A stretch of 64,000 bases of DNA, from the NCBI RefSeq assembly GCF_025245835.1, contig NZ_JAOBWS010000001.1, positions 558,001-622,000 on the forward strand, in the 5' to 3' direction. The notes under the pieces are model-generated. The model was not told where the DNA came from, searched no databases, and was given only the letters and a program-made list of their open reading frames with translations. Of the stretch, positions 1 through 7,804 are shown piece by piece (the stretch's first letter is position 1; every line of letters starts with the position of its first letter). This DNA is from Rheinheimera sp. 4Y26. Its GTDB lineage: Bacteria; Pseudomonadota; Gammaproteobacteria; Enterobacterales; Alteromonadaceae. Made by a program: the position numbers and the translations under genes.

Positions 1-1
1 T

Positions 2-355
2 TTTATTGACAATATGGCTGATGCCTATAACTGGGCCGACTTAGTGATTTGCCGGGCCGGTGCTTTAACCGTCAGTGAAGTGGCTTGTGCCGGTGTGGCA
101 GCAGTGTTTGTACCGCTGCCTTCAGCTATTGATGACCATCAGACGGCAAATGCCAATTGGCTGGTGGAGCAGGGTGCGGCTTTATTATGGCCGCAACGTG
201 ATTTAAACAATAAAAATTTAGTGTCGCTGCTGCAAAGCTGGCAAAAAGATAAAACGCCGCTTGCACACATGGCACATCAGGCACGTGCTTGTGCCATCGA
301 CGATGCGACTGATCAGGTCGTTGCAGTTTGTCGACTCGTGATAGGTATGAAATAA
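2..355 (+). CDS. murG: MurG, 3' end only
   Basis: This is the C-terminal part of UDP-GlcNAc:undecaprenyl-pyrophosphoryl-MurNAc-pentapeptide GlcNAc transferase, which makes lipid II at the inner face of the cytoplasmic membrane. The reading frame is open from base 2, and the 5' part lies outside the window. Visible are FIDNMADAY, the family motif [12 protein letters not shown] and the [14 protein letters not shown] segment, which belong to the C-terminal Rossmann domain that binds UDP-GlcNAc. The stop codon TAA is one base before the murC start, so the two are clearly co-transcribed. The GALTVSE motif and the murC neighbour make the identification firm. Confidence 0.95.
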   Translation, partial: FIDNMADAYNWADLVICRAGALTVSEVACAGVAAVFVPLPSAIDDHQTANANWLVEQGAALLWPQRDLNNKNLVSLLQSWQKDKTPLAHMAHQARACAIDDATDQVVAVCRLVIGMK

Positions 356-356
356 C

Positions 357-1814
357 ATGAATACAATAACCAGGCCCCAGGAAAAAATTGCCATGCGCCG
401 TGTTGAGCGCATCCACTTTGTTGGTATTGGCGGGGCTGGCATGGGCGGCATTGCCGAAGTGCTGCTAAACGAAGGTTACAAAGTCTCAGGCTCAGATTTA
501 GGCCCTAATGCGGTGGTTGACCGCTTGACATCGCTGGGGGCTGAAATTTGTTTTGGCCATGCCGCTGAAAATATCAAAGGTGCTTCAGTGGTGGTGGTGT
601 CCAGCGCTATTAAAGCCGACAATCCTGAAGTGGCCGCAGCGCTGGAGCAACGTATTCCGGTGGTGCGTCGCGCCCAGATGCTGGCCGAGCTGATGCGTTT
701 TCGTCATGGTATTGCCATTGCCGGCACCCACGGTAAAACCACCACCACCAGTCTGGTGGCTTCTATTTTTGCCGAAGCCAAAGCAGATCCAACTTTTGTT
801 ATCGGCGGTTTACTCAATTCTGCCGGTACCAATGCCCGTTTAGGTTCAGGCCGGTATTTAATTGCTGAAGCGGACGAAAGTGACGCTTCTTTCCTGCATT
901 TACAGCCGATGGCCGCCATCATCACCAATATCGAACCTGATCATATGGAAACTTATCAGGGCGATTTTGACAAAATGAAGGCGACTTACCTCGAATTTTG
1001 TCACAACCTGCCGTTTTACGGTGTCGCCGTGGTTTGTATCGATGACCCTGTGGTGCGTGAACTTATCCCTGCGATTGGCCGCACTGTGCTGACTTACGGT
1101 TTTAGCGATGACGCCGACTACCGCGTCAGCGACTTTAGCCAGTCCGGTACCCAAAGCCGTTTTGTCATTACTGACCCAACCGGCAACAGCAGAGCTGTCA
1201 CATTAAATCTGGCCGGACGACACAATGCGCTGAACGCGACCGCCGCTTTTGCTATAGCCACAGACGAAGGGGTTGATGAAGCTGCAGTATTGGCAGCTTT
1301 TGCCAAATTTGAAGGCATAGGCCGGCGTTTTCAGCAATATGGTGAATTTGATACTGGTCGCGGCAAGGTATTGCTGGTGGATGATTATGGTCATCACCCA
1401 ACTGAAGTTGCGGCCACAGTGGCGGCGGTACGTAATGCCTGGCCAGGCCGGCGTCTGGTGATGGCTTATCAGCCGCACCGTTATACCCGCACCCGCGACT
1501 TATACGAAGATTTTGCCAGGGTATTGTCCACAGTTGACACTCTGTTGCTGCTCGAAGTGTACAGCGCAGGTGAAGCACCTATTACCGGGGCTGACAGCCG
1601 CAGTTTATGCCGCAGCATCAGAGCCCGTGGTCAGCTGGACCCTATTTATGTGGCACAGCCTGGCGACTTAGCCGGAGCTCTGGCTGATGTACTGCAGGAC
1701 GGTGATGTGTTGTTAACTCAGGGCGCCGGCAATATAGGTGCACTGGCCAAACAGCTGGCAGCGGCACAGCTGCAAATCAGTCAGCTGAAGGCTGAAGCTT
1801 TGCATGAACACTAA
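357..1814 (+). CDS. murC: UDP-N-acetylmuramate--L-alanine ligase
   Basis: MurC is the cytoplasmic ATP-dependent ligase that adds L-Ala to UDP-MurNAc, the first amino-acid step of peptidoglycan stem-peptide synthesis. It has 485 residues, close to the E. coli length of 491. The N-terminal UDP-binding segment [12 protein letters not shown] (about 20-31) is present, as is the ATP P-loop GTHGKTTTT (123-131). The central and C-terminal Mur-ligase domains show [11 protein letters not shown], the GRHNALNA motif and [10 protein letters not shown]. The gene starts 1 bp after murG. A second Met at residue 13 is an alternative start. Unlike in E. coli, ddlB does not follow; ftsQ is next. Confidence 0.98.
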   Translation: MNTITRPQEKIAMRRVERIHFVGIGGAGMGGIAEVLLNEGYKVSGSDLGPNAVVDRLTSLGAEICFGHAAENIKGASVVVVSSAIKADNPEVAAALEQRIPVVRRAQMLAELMRFRHGIAIAGTHGKTTTTSLVASIFAEAKADPTFVIGGLLNSAGTNARLGSGRYLIAEADESDASFLHLQPMAAIITNIEPDHMETYQGDFDKMKATYLEFCHNLPFYGVAVVCIDDPVVRELIPAIGRTVLTYGFSDDADYRVSDFSQSGTQSRFVITDPTGNSRAVTLNLAGRHNALNATAAFAIATDEGVDEAAVLAAFAKFEGIGRRFQQYGEFDTGRGKVLLVDDYGHHPTEVAATVAAVRNAWPGRRLVMAYQPHRYTRTRDLYEDFARVLSTVDTLLLLEVYSAGEAPITGADSRSLCRSIRARGQLDPIYVAQPGDLAGALADVLQDGDVLLTQGAGNIGALAKQLAAAQLQISQLKAEALHEH

Positions 1815-1842
1815 ACAAAAACATTAAGGCAGGCGGATTCTG

Positions 1843-2607
1843 ATGACAGTGCTTCGCAGCAAACAAAAAACACCATACACCCCGGCTTTTGTTGGTGGTG
1901 TGTTGTTTTTTTTGCTGTCACTGGCATTGGTGCTCTGGTTTGCCAGTCGTGTTGTGGTCTGGGTGCAGGACCAGCAAAATGCACCAATCCGGCAAGTGAA
2001 GTTGTATGGTGACTTTGGCCATATCCAACCAAAACAATTGCATGGCAAGTTACAGCAGCAGTTTGTCGGGAACTTTTTCAAAGTGAACGTTGATCAGGTG
2101 CAGCAGTTCCTGCAGCAACAACCCTGGGTGTATCAGGTAGCCGTGCGCAAACAATGGCCTGGCACTCTGGTGGTTGTGGTGACGGAGCACAGCCCGGTGG
2201 CAGTGTGGAATAACGACTCTCTGCTGAATAAAAAAGGTGAGGTTTTTAAAGCGCCTATTGAGCAGCTGAACGCCAAACTGCCCCATCTGGCCGGCCCTAA
2301 GGGCAGCGAGCAGGATGCCCTGACCATGTTCGGTAATGTGCAGAGTTTATTAAAACTGCATCAGTTTGAAGCCAGCAAGTTAGCGGTTTCCGAGCGTTTT
2401 GCCTGGGAATTGCAGCTGAGTAATGGCATCGCATTAAAACTGGGGCGGGAAGACACATTAAAACGGGTACAGCGTTTTATCGATTTGTACCCTGCTATCA
2501 GCAAACATAAAACCGAAGCAATTGAACAGGTTGACTTACGGTATGACACAGGATTGGCGGTACGTTTTGCACCGCCGGCAGTACAACCAGAAAAGAGAAA
2601 AGCATGA
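1843..2607 (+). CDS. ftsQ: Cell division protein FtsQ
   Basis: FtsQ is the bitopic inner-membrane divisome protein that recruits FtsB/FtsL and links early to late division proteins. The product has 254 residues. A short cytoplasmic tail precedes one membrane helix (about 15-38), followed by a periplasmic POTRA-like region (about 48-118, starting near IRQVKLYGDF) and a beta domain that includes FAWELQLSNG. It lies 28 bp after murC, and its stop overlaps the ftsA start (ATGA). Sequence conservation is low in this family, so context and topology carry much of the call. Confidence 0.95.
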   Translation: MTVLRSKQKTPYTPAFVGGVLFFLLSLALVLWFASRVVVWVQDQQNAPIRQVKLYGDFGHIQPKQLHGKLQQQFVGNFFKVNVDQVQQFLQQQPWVYQVAVRKQWPGTLVVVVTEHSPVAVWNNDSLLNKKGEVFKAPIEQLNAKLPHLAGPKGSEQDALTMFGNVQSLLKLHQFEASKLAVSERFAWELQLSNGIALKLGREDTLKRVQRFIDLYPAISKHKTEAIEQVDLRYDTGLAVRFAPPAVQPEKRKA

Positions 2608-3839
2608 CCAAGTCGTTGGATCGGGAACTGATCGTTGGTTTAGATATAGGCACTTCGCAGATCAAAGCCCTGGTGGGTGAGATCACGGCGGACGATCAGC
2701 TGAGTATTGTGGGTGTAGGGACTCATATTGCCCGTGGTATGGATAAAGGTGGTGTCAACGACTTAAACCTGGTGGTGCAGGCAGTACAGCGTGCTATTGA
2801 CGAAGCTGAGCTGATGGCCGATTGCCGGGTGTCTTCAGTGTATTTAGGCATTACCGGTAAACACATCCGTTGTCAGAACGAAAGTGGCATGGTGCCTATT
2901 AACGACACCGAAGTGACAGCTGAAGATGTGGCCAACGTTATTCACGCCGCCAAGTCAGTGCCTATTTCGGCCGAACGTCGTTTATTGCATGTGCTGCCAC
3001 AGGAATTTTCAGTGGATATGCAGGAAGGTATTAAAAGCCCGATTGGCATGTCGGGGGTGCGGATGGAAGCCAAAGCCCACATCATCACCTGCGCCAACGA
3101 TATGGCCAAAAACATTGAAAAATGTGTTGAACGTTGTGGTTTACAGGTTGATCAGCTGATATTCAGTTCCTTGGCTTCAAGCTACGCCGTGCTGACCGAA
3201 GATGAAAAAGAGCTGGGTGTTTGTGTGGTGGATATGGGTGGTGGCACCATCGACATCTCCATTTACACCAATGGCGCTTTGCGCCACACAGCGGTGATCC
3301 CGGTGGCCGGTAACCAGGTCACCAGCGACATTGCCAAAATTTTCCGCACACCGATTGGCCATGCTGAAGACATCAAAATTCAGTACGCCTGTGCCCTTCG
3401 CAGTATGGTGGGCAAAGAAGAAAGTATTGAAGTGCCAAGTGTCGGCGGCCGTCCGGCACGCAGTATGTCGCGTCATACCCTGGCCGAAGTGGTGGAACCG
3501 CGTTATCAGGAATTATTTGAACTGGTGTTGGAAGAAGTGCGTGCCAGCGGTCTGGAAGAGCAGATTGCCGCAGGTGTGGTGCTGACCGGTGGTACCGCCA
3601 AAATGGAAGGTGCCATTGAGTTTGCCGAAGATATTTTCCAGATGCCGGTGCGGTTGGGTTATCCAACCAAAATTAAAGGTTTGGCAGAGTATGTACAGGA
3701 TCCGGCCTACGCCAGCGTGGTTGGATTGTTGTTGTACGGCAAAGACGTGCGTCAGCAGCAGAAAAAAGCCGGTGCTGCACGGGAGTCCGTCGGTGGTTTA
3801 GTGCGCAAGATCACCAGCTGGTTTAAAGGCGAATTTTAA
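2604..3839 (+). CDS. ftsA: Cell division protein FtsA
   Basis: FtsA is the actin-like ATPase that tethers FtsZ filaments to the membrane. The product has 411 residues (E. coli 420). It carries the actin-family phosphate-1 motif GLDIGTSQIKALVGE near the N-terminus, the phosphate-2 segment DMGGGTIDISIY near residue 210, and the adenosine motif VVLTGGTAKMEG. The last residues (VRKITSWFKGEF) form the expected C-terminal amphipathic membrane-targeting helix. The start overlaps the ftsQ stop by 4 bp. The 170-bp gap to ftsZ is unusual here because it contains a palindromic repeat element. Confidence 0.98.
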   Translation: MTKSLDRELIVGLDIGTSQIKALVGEITADDQLSIVGVGTHIARGMDKGGVNDLNLVVQAVQRAIDEAELMADCRVSSVYLGITGKHIRCQNESGMVPINDTEVTAEDVANVIHAAKSVPISAERRLLHVLPQEFSVDMQEGIKSPIGMSGVRMEAKAHIITCANDMAKNIEKCVERCGLQVDQLIFSSLASSYAVLTEDEKELGVCVVDMGGGTIDISIYTNGALRHTAVIPVAGNQVTSDIAKIFRTPIGHAEDIKIQYACALRSMVGKEESIEVPSVGGRPARSMSRHTLAEVVEPRYQELFELVLEEVRASGLEEQIAAGVVLTGGTAKMEGAIEFAEDIFQMPVRLGYPTKIKGLAEYVQDPAYASVVGLLLYGKDVRQQQKKAGAARESVGGLVRKITSWFKGEF

Positions 3840-3858
3840 CAGATTTAAAGAGAGAGAG

Positions 3859-3983
3859 TCCCCCTAAGTCATTGGTGGTGCAGGAAGGCGGCAACTGAGT
3901 GAATCCCCATGAGCATAGTGAGCTATGTGATTGGGGTGAACGAGCGCAGCCAACGCCCCTGTACCGCCAATGATGACGGGGGT
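3859..3983. repeat. Palindromic repeat element inserted between ftsA and ftsZ
   Basis: The gap between ftsA and ftsZ contains imperfect terminal inverted repeats: TCATTGGTGGTGCAGG at 3869-3884 pairs with 3958-3973 with two mismatches, and runs of C (3860-3864) and G (3978-3982) extend the pairing. A second inner inverted repeat brackets CATAGTGAGCTATG (3913-3926). The element is flanked by direct copies of GAGAGAGAG at 3850-3858 and 3999-4007. The second copy is the ftsZ ribosome binding site. This looks like a REP/MITE-type insertion with a target duplication. The family resembles dispersed repeats I recall from Alteromonadales genomes, but no search was made. Confidence 0.7.
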
Positions 3984-4009
3984 CAGCGTATAAAAACGGA
4001 GAGAGAGCT

Positions 4010-5227
4010 ATGTTTGAGTTAATGGAAAACCACAGCGAAGAAGCTGTCATTAAAGTGGTTGGTGTTGGCGGCGGCGGCGGTAATGCCGTTGAGTATATGG
4101 TTGCCAACAATATTGAAGGTGTTGAATTTATCGCGGCCAATACGGATGCTCAGGCCCTGCGTAATTCTTCTGCCAATATCACTTTGCAGTTAGGTGCCAA
4201 TGTTACTAAAGGCTTAGGCGCAGGTGCTAACCCTGACGTTGGCCGCCGTTCTGCCGAAGAAGACCGCGACACTATCAAAAAAACCATTATGGGTGCTGAT
4301 ATGGTGTTTATCGCTGCCGGTATGGGTGGTGGTACTGGTACAGGCGCGGCGCCAATTGTGGCTCAGGTTGCTAAAGAGTTGGGTATTCTGACTGTTGCAG
4401 TGGTCACTAAACCTTTCCCTTTTGAAGGCAAAAAACGCTCAAGTTATGCTGATGAAGGCATCAACGAGCTGTCAAAACATGTCGACTCTTTGATCACTAT
4501 TCCAAACGACAAATTATTAAAAGTACTGGGCAAAGGCACCAGCCTGCTGGATGCTTTTAAAGCCGCTAACAATGTGTTGTTAGGCGCTGTGCAAGGTATT
4601 GCTGAACTCATTACCCGCCCTGGTTTGATCAACGTTGACTTCGCCGACGTACGTACTGTGATGTCAGAAATGGGCACTGCCATGATGGGCACAGGCCGCG
4701 CTTCAGGCCCGGACCGTGCTGAAGAAGCTGCTGAACAGGCTATTTCCAGCCCGCTGCTGGAAGATATCGACCTGTCAGGTGCCAAAGGTATTCTGGTAAA
4801 TATCACGGCAGGTCTGGATTTAACCATCGAAGAGTTTGAAATTGTTGGTAATGCGGTCAAAGCCTTTGCCTCAGAAAACGCCACTGTAGTGGTGGGTGCT
4901 GTTATTGATCCGGACATGTCTGATGAACTGCGCGTAACAGTGGTTGCAACTGGCATTGGCGCTGAGCGTAAACCAGATATCAGTCTGGTCCATGGCCACC
5001 ACCGTGCTGCTGAGCCGGTACGTGCCCAGTACAACAACCATTCAGGCAGCGTTTATGGTAACGCCGGCACTGTGTACGGTAATGCAGGCAACGCCGCCCG
5101 CGATATGCGCGAAGCTATGCCGGTTACAGCCGCAGTGGAAAGTGTACAAAACAAGCCGCAGGCAGATAACAAAGCCAATATCGACATTTTTGATATTCCG
5201 GCTTTCCTGCGTAAACAGGCTGATTAA
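4010..5227 (+). CDS. ftsZ: Cell division protein FtsZ
   Basis: FtsZ is the tubulin-like GTPase that forms the cytokinetic ring. The product has 405 residues (E. coli 383). The GTP-binding tubulin signature GGGTGTGAAP lies at 106-115, and the T7 synergy-loop region (NVDFADVRTVM) is intact. The C-terminal conserved peptide DIPAFLRKQAD (395-405), which binds FtsA and ZipA, is perfect. The linker is longer than in E. coli and contains a short duplication (VYGNAGTVYGNAGNA). The start is set by a strong GGAGAGAGAG site just upstream; that site is also one copy of the direct repeat around the inserted element. Confidence 0.99.
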   Translation: MFELMENHSEEAVIKVVGVGGGGGNAVEYMVANNIEGVEFIAANTDAQALRNSSANITLQLGANVTKGLGAGANPDVGRRSAEEDRDTIKKTIMGADMVFIAAGMGGGTGTGAAPIVAQVAKELGILTVAVVTKPFPFEGKKRSSYADEGINELSKHVDSLITIPNDKLLKVLGKGTSLLDAFKAANNVLLGAVQGIAELITRPGLINVDFADVRTVMSEMGTAMMGTGRASGPDRAEEAAEQAISSPLLEDIDLSGAKGILVNITAGLDLTIEEFEIVGNAVKAFASENATVVVGAVIDPDMSDELRVTVVATGIGAERKPDISLVHGHHRAAEPVRAQYNNHSGSVYGNAGTVYGNAGNAARDMREAMPVTAAVESVQNKPQADNKANIDIFDIPAFLRKQAD

Positions 5228-5263
5228 GTCAGTCTGTGACACAGGGCGGATAAGCTCACAGCA

Positions 5264-5292
5264 TTGGCAATGTTGTTAACATATGCTATGCT
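5264..5292 (+). promoter_or_regulatory. Predicted sigma-70 promoter of lpxC
   Basis: TTGGCA (5264-5269) and TATGCT (5287-5292) are separated by exactly 17 bp in the ftsZ-lpxC gap, about 47 bp before the lpxC start codon. The match and spacing fit a housekeeping promoter that would let lpxC be transcribed apart from ftsZ. Confidence 0.6.
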
Positions 5293-5338
5293 TCGCCGCC
5301 GTTTGGGTTTGTTCAAATTTTGAACAGGACGAAAAGTG

Positions 5339-6250
5339 ATGATTAAACAACGTACTATCAATAAAACTGTCAGCTCTATCGGAGTTGGTCTGCACAAGGG
5401 CGAGAAGGTTACGCTTACTCTCCGGCCTGCGCCTGACAACACAGGTATTGTGTTTCGTCGTGTTGACCTTGACCCTATAGTTGACTTCAAAGTAGCACCT
5501 GAACTGGTTGGTGATACTGTGATGTGTACCTGCTTGATTAACCCAAACGGTGTGCGGTTATCCACCACCGAACATTTAATGGCTGCCATTGCCGGTTTAG
5601 GCATTGATAACCTGATTGTGGAAGTAGACGCCGCCGAAATTCCAATTATGGACGGCAGTGCCAATCCTTTTGTGTACCTGCTGCTTGAAGCAGGTGTTGC
5701 TGAACAAAAGCTGGCGAAAAAATTTATCCGCATCAAAAAAGCAGTGCGGGTGGAAGATGGTGATAAGTGGGCTGAATTTAAGCCACACCATGGTTTCCGT
5801 ATTGATTTTGCCATCGACTTTGATCACCCGGTGATCTCAGAAACCAAACAACGGATGAAACTGGATTTCTCTGCTGCTGGTTTTATTAAAGATATCAGCC
5901 GCGCCCGTACCTTTGGTTTCCTGCAGGATATTGAATATCTGCGTGCCAATAATCTGGCTCTGGGTGGCAGTTTTGACAACGCCGTAGTGCTGGACGAATT
6001 CCGGGTATTAAACCAGGACGGCCTGCGTTATGACGACGAATTTATTAAACACAAAATCCTCGATGCCATCGGCGACTTATATATGGCCGGTTACAGCATT
6101 CTGGGTGAGTTTAAATCTTATAAAACCGGCCATGCGCTGAATAACCAGTTGCTGTGTGCCGTACTGGCCGATCAGGAAAACTGGGAATTTGTCACTTTTG
6201 ACAAACCTGCACAGTTGCCGATTTCTTATCTGGCGCCGCAGATGGCTTAA
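5339..6250 (+). CDS. lpxC: UDP-3-O-acyl-N-acetylglucosamine deacetylase
   Basis: LpxC is the cytoplasmic zinc deacetylase that commits UDP-3-O-acyl-GlcNAc to lipid A synthesis. With the ATG at 5339 ([10 protein letters not shown]) it has 303 residues, against 305 in E. coli. The zinc ligand H79 in STTEHLMAA is present, and the HKILDAIGD motif supplies the other His and Asp ligands. [10 protein letters not shown] and ISRARTFGF are also intact. A GTG immediately upstream in frame (5336) is an alternative start, but the ATG matches the family N-terminus. A strong terminator follows. Confidence 0.98.
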   Translation: MIKQRTINKTVSSIGVGLHKGEKVTLTLRPAPDNTGIVFRRVDLDPIVDFKVAPELVGDTVMCTCLINPNGVRLSTTEHLMAAIAGLGIDNLIVEVDAAEIPIMDGSANPFVYLLLEAGVAEQKLAKKFIRIKKAVRVEDGDKWAEFKPHHGFRIDFAIDFDHPVISETKQRMKLDFSAAGFIKDISRARTFGFLQDIEYLRANNLALGGSFDNAVVLDEFRVLNQDGLRYDDEFIKHKILDAIGDLYMAGYSILGEFKSYKTGHALNNQLLCAVLADQENWEFVTFDKPAQLPISYLAPQMA

Positions 6251-6264
6251 GTCGCTGCTGGCTC

Positions 6265-6302
6265 AAAAAAAACCTCACCGGTTACCCTGTGAGGTTTTTT
6301 TT
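6265..6302 (+). terminator. Rho-independent terminator of lpxC
   Basis: AACCTCAC (6271-6278) pairs with GTGAGGTT (6289-6296), followed by a run of T to 6302. The A-run on the left side means that it could also act toward dciA on the opposite strand. Confidence 0.85.
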
Positions 6303-6337
6303 CGCTTGTGATTAACAAAACCGGAAAAACACCGCGG

Positions 6338-6802
6338 TTATTTTTTGCCGGCCAGTTCGGCCAGCCGGCGTAATCTTTTGGCCAGTTCCGGGTCGGCATT
6401 TTCTGCTGCCGCCAGTAAATAAGCACCGGCTTGCTCCGATATTTGGCGGTTAGTTGGGGCTTCTGTCTGGTTTTGACTGGTTTGATAACGAATATCGCTG
6501 TTTGGGCTGATTTCGATATCCAGACCTGCTAAATCAGGCAAGATTTTTTGCCTGAAATTGTCTAGAATAGCGCCTCTTTGCATCTTGATCCGCGTTGCCC
6601 AGGCCGCTGATGTGCACAAAATCTGCACTCTGCCTTGTTCAATGCGGCTAACCTTGCAGAAAAACGGTTTTTCCAGTTGCAGGATTTGGATTAATTCGGT
6701 ATTAAGTTGACGCACTAATTCCGTCTGCGAAGACGTTTGCAACAGCGTGTTCTGTTGCAGCAGCGTCGCGACGTCGACAGGTTTGCGTGAATAGCGGGCC
6801 AT
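6338..6802 (-). CDS. dciA: DUF721 / DciA-family helicase loader
   Basis: This 154-residue protein belongs to DUF721, now known as DciA, the replicative helicase (DnaB) loader in most bacteria that lack the phage-derived DnaC. The KH-like N-terminal domain shows LNTELIQILQLEKPFFCKVSR and the typical SAAWATRIKMQ...ILDNFR segment. The C-terminal tail is hydrophilic and probably disordered before a short helix (ELAKRLRRLAELA). ATG at 6802 is chosen; a TTG at 6811 would add three residues. Position between lpxC and secA is the one I recall for dciA in Vibrio-like genomes. It is divergent from the M23 peptidase with only 29 bp between starts. Confidence 0.85.
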   Translation of the reverse strand: MARYSRKPVDVATLLQQNTLLQTSSQTELVRQLNTELIQILQLEKPFFCKVSRIEQGRVQILCTSAAWATRIKMQRGAILDNFRQKILPDLAGLDIEISPNSDIRYQTSQNQTEAPTNRQISEQAGAYLLAAAENADPELAKRLRRLAELAGKK

Positions 6803-6831
6803 AACAAACAAGAACCAGAAACTGAGGTCCC

Positions 6832-7788
6832 ATGAGTCTACCAGTTTTTTACCGCGAGCAGTATCGCGCCCTCAACTTTGGTGCCACACCAAAGCAATGG
6901 GCTGTGACCGCGGTATTATTGTTTTTTATTGCCGCAGGGGTAGGCGCAGCCGCAGGCCGCTTATGGGCGGATGCCGGTGCACAGGTGCCGGTTGCGGATG
7001 CTGAACCTAAGGTAGATGCCGCTGAAGTGGCGCAAATTCGTCAGCGCGCTGAACATCAGATTGCGGCTCTCACCGCTAAAGTGGCGTCATTGCAGGCGCA
7101 GGTGAACCGGCTGAATATGGTCGGCGAGCGTTTAATTGATGCTGCCAATTTGTCCATGGATGAATTTAACCTGCATCAGGCACCGCCTATGGGGGGGCCC
7201 GCACAGCCAGGCGTTCAGCTGAGTCTGGATGACTTAAATCAGGTGCTGTTGCAGCTGACCTCACTTGAGCAAAATCTGCAAACTGAACAAACCCGTTTTG
7301 CCTTACTTGAATCTTTGGATCTGAATCACAATATCGGTATGAACAGTCAGTTATCTGGCCGGCCGGTACAAAAAGGTTACCTCTCTTCCGCTTATGGCGT
7401 GCGCAGTGATCCTTTTAGTGGTGAGCCCGCCCTGCACCGTGGTGTTGATTTTGCCGGTACCGAAGGTGATCCGGTGGTGGCAACCGCAGGTGGAATTGTG
7501 ACCTGGGCCGGAGAACGTTTTGGTTATGGGCTGATGGTGGAAATTGAACATGCCGGTGGTTATCGCAGCAGGTATGGTCATGCCAAAGCAATTCAGGCCG
7601 ACATTGGCCAACTGGTCAGTAAAGGTCAGCAAATTGCCACTATCGGTAATACCGGTCGTTCAACAGGTCCGCACGTACATTACGAAATATTAAAAGATGG
7701 TCAGCAAATAGACCCGATGTTGTTTGTGAACCGTCGGACAAAAATTTTCAATGGCTCAGCCAGGACTGCACGCCAGTCTCAACAATAA
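6832..7788 (+). CDS. M23 (LytM) family peptidoglycan endopeptidase, membrane-anchored
   Basis: The 318-residue protein has one N-terminal membrane helix (about 25-45), a coiled-coil segment (about 65-100, [20 protein letters not shown]) and a C-terminal M23 domain. Both zinc motifs are intact, HRGVDFAG and HVHYEI, so an active cross-link-cleaving endopeptidase in the periplasm is likely, rather than a degenerate activator of the EnvC/NlpD type. It sits directly upstream of secA, in the place that secM occupies in E. coli, and its end lies just 16 bp before the secA ATG. The specific substrate bond cannot be told from the sequence. Confidence 0.9.
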   Translation: MSLPVFYREQYRALNFGATPKQWAVTAVLLFFIAAGVGAAAGRLWADAGAQVPVADAEPKVDAAEVAQIRQRAEHQIAALTAKVASLQAQVNRLNMVGERLIDAANLSMDEFNLHQAPPMGGPAQPGVQLSLDDLNQVLLQLTSLEQNLQTEQTRFALLESLDLNHNIGMNSQLSGRPVQKGYLSSAYGVRSDPFSGEPALHRGVDFAGTEGDPVVATAGGIVTWAGERFGYGLMVEIEHAGGYRSRYGHAKAIQADIGQLVSKGQQIATIGNTGRSTGPHVHYEILKDGQQIDPMLFVNRRTKIFNGSARTARQSQQ

Positions 7789-7804
7789 AAGTGGTATTTG
7801 GACA

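Noticed and set aside
4444-5037. 197-codon open frame antisense to ftsZ
   Set aside because: It lies wholly opposite a highly conserved gene, has low-complexity Ser/Thr/Ala composition typical of antisense frames, and lacks a recognisable domain or ribosome site.
5224-5814. 196-codon open frame antisense to lpxC
   Set aside because: It is a shadow of the lpxC reading frame with no family resemblance.
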